Shown here one piece after another: positions 63,297 through 64,000 of a DNA stretch of 64,000 nucleotides (position 1 is its first letter; the number at the start of each line of letters is the position of its first letter). The translations under genes and the position numbers were made by a program. The stretch comes from Prostheceraeus crozeri (lineage: Eukaryota; Platyhelminthes; Polycladida; Euryleptidae), in NCBI GenBank assembly GCA_907163375.1, contig CAJQUW010005346.1:186001-250000 (forward strand). Reading direction: 5' to 3'. The notes under the pieces were generated by a model, which worked only from the letters and a program-made list of their open reading frames with translations, ran no database searches and was not told the DNA's origin.

Positions 63297-64000
63297 CGTA
63301 GAGAGCTTGATTCACCAGCGTTTTGCAATGGAGATGTTTAGAGGCCACCCATGACAAGATAGCTAAGACTCAACCGATTGGCGTTCAAAGTTCTACATTG
63401 AGAACTGTGTCAAATGCCCAACATGAGTTGCCCCAGCGGTTTCGGTCTAAAATATGACACACTCCCTTGCCACACTTATCACTACGTCATCGTCCGCCGT
63501 CCCGAAGGAACACCCTGTCAGTGGAATATTACAGCAAAACTCTCCGTGTCTTGCTCGCTTTCAGTGAAAAGCCGCTTATACCATGAGAAGGCTGGCTCAG
63601 ACATCATTAAAATGCTTTCATTGAATTCAGCAGGGTCGAAAACCCCAGAGAACCTCCAAAACTAGTGAATTTAAAATTTTCAACTTTTTAGCACTACTTA
63701 TGAAATTTTATAAGTAGTTTATCACTTAGGGCAGGTCAATAGCGACGGAACCTTTTTTGAATCAAGTCAAACGGACTTGTAGAAGCAAAGTTACAAGCCT
63801 TTAAAGTTTTGGAGTCTTTTATGGCCTGGAGACGAAGGCCATCTCCTGGCTAACCTCTAAGTCTGACGCCTTAGCTGATATCAGCAATGAATTTCTAAGT
63901 CGGTTTCTTACAGAAACCCGGAATTTGGAATGTCCGAAGCTATCATCGGAGCTCAGAGAGACGACCTACCTTTGACAATCTCTCGTCTTAATGACAAGTT

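Larger units (their letters stand above)
56940..64000 (-). repeat. Right arm of giant inverted repeat, continuing past the window
   Basis: This is the mirror copy of 51,061-56,413. The match still holds at the last base of the window, so the true length is unknown. It has the longer version of the acidic coiled-coil gene and the intact version of the unknown gene at 59,344-60,118. Confidence 0.95.

Noticed and set aside
51061-64000. Assignment to a herpesvirus-like genome because of the inverted repeats
   Set aside because: No capsid, terminase, polymerase or other hallmark gene is visible, so layout alone cannot support it.

Overview
The window looks like metazoan, probably marine-invertebrate, nuclear DNA. 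It has intron-containing genes with GT-AG junctions, TATA boxes and AATAAA signals, plus a Ty3/gypsy LTR retrotransposon, a piggyBac transposon and two different Polinton/Maverick (adintovirus-like) elements. No host housekeeping gene, tRNA or rRNA is recognisable, and I cannot name the species.

Region A (1 to about 18,640) is most of a Polinton/Maverick-type element whose left end lies outside the window. The plus strand carries three small unknown genes, an unknown early-type gene, a packaging ATPase, a retroviral-type integrase with a truncated chromodomain, a very large and a small penton-like minor capsid protein, a basic core-like protein, the double jelly-roll major capsid protein and an adenain-like protease. 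The minus strand carries a RING protein resembling IAPs, a TBP-like protein and a protein-primed type family B DNA polymerase. About half of these genes carry frameshifts or stops.

Region B (18,660-23,510) is AT-rich sequence with fold-back and dispersed repeats and no convincing gene.

Region C (23,511-47,770) is a three-level nest. A Ty3/gypsy element (263-bp LTRs differing at about two positions, 5-bp duplication GTGTT) was split inside its reverse transcriptase by a second, very AT-rich Polinton (26,221-45,976, 6-bp duplication ACTGAG, long inverted termini). That Polinton was split inside its PolB gene by a piggyBac element (38,223-41,556, TTAA on both sides). The second Polinton encodes protease, a PLA2-like/integrase fusion, minor capsid proteins, major capsid protein, a fibre-like coiled coil, PolB, ATPase, a penton-like protein and membrane proteins. 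Its PolB carries a 350-residue LAGLIDADG intein exactly in the catalytic DTDS motif.

Region D (47,776-51,000) is intergenic, with fold-back and tandem repeats leading to a CRE/TATA promoter.

Region E (about 51,061-64,000 and beyond) is a giant inverted repeat. Two nearly identical gene blocks face each other across a palindromic AT-rich satellite and a 526-bp unique centre. Each arm has TATA promoters, apparently spliced genes, an acidic coiled-coil protein, an unknown protein whose start codon sits in a three-base coding exon, a RING-like ORF and a DEDDh exonuclease-like protein. This block does not match any element I can name and is the best candidate for an undescribed system, along with the PolB intein and the TBP-like gene of region A.
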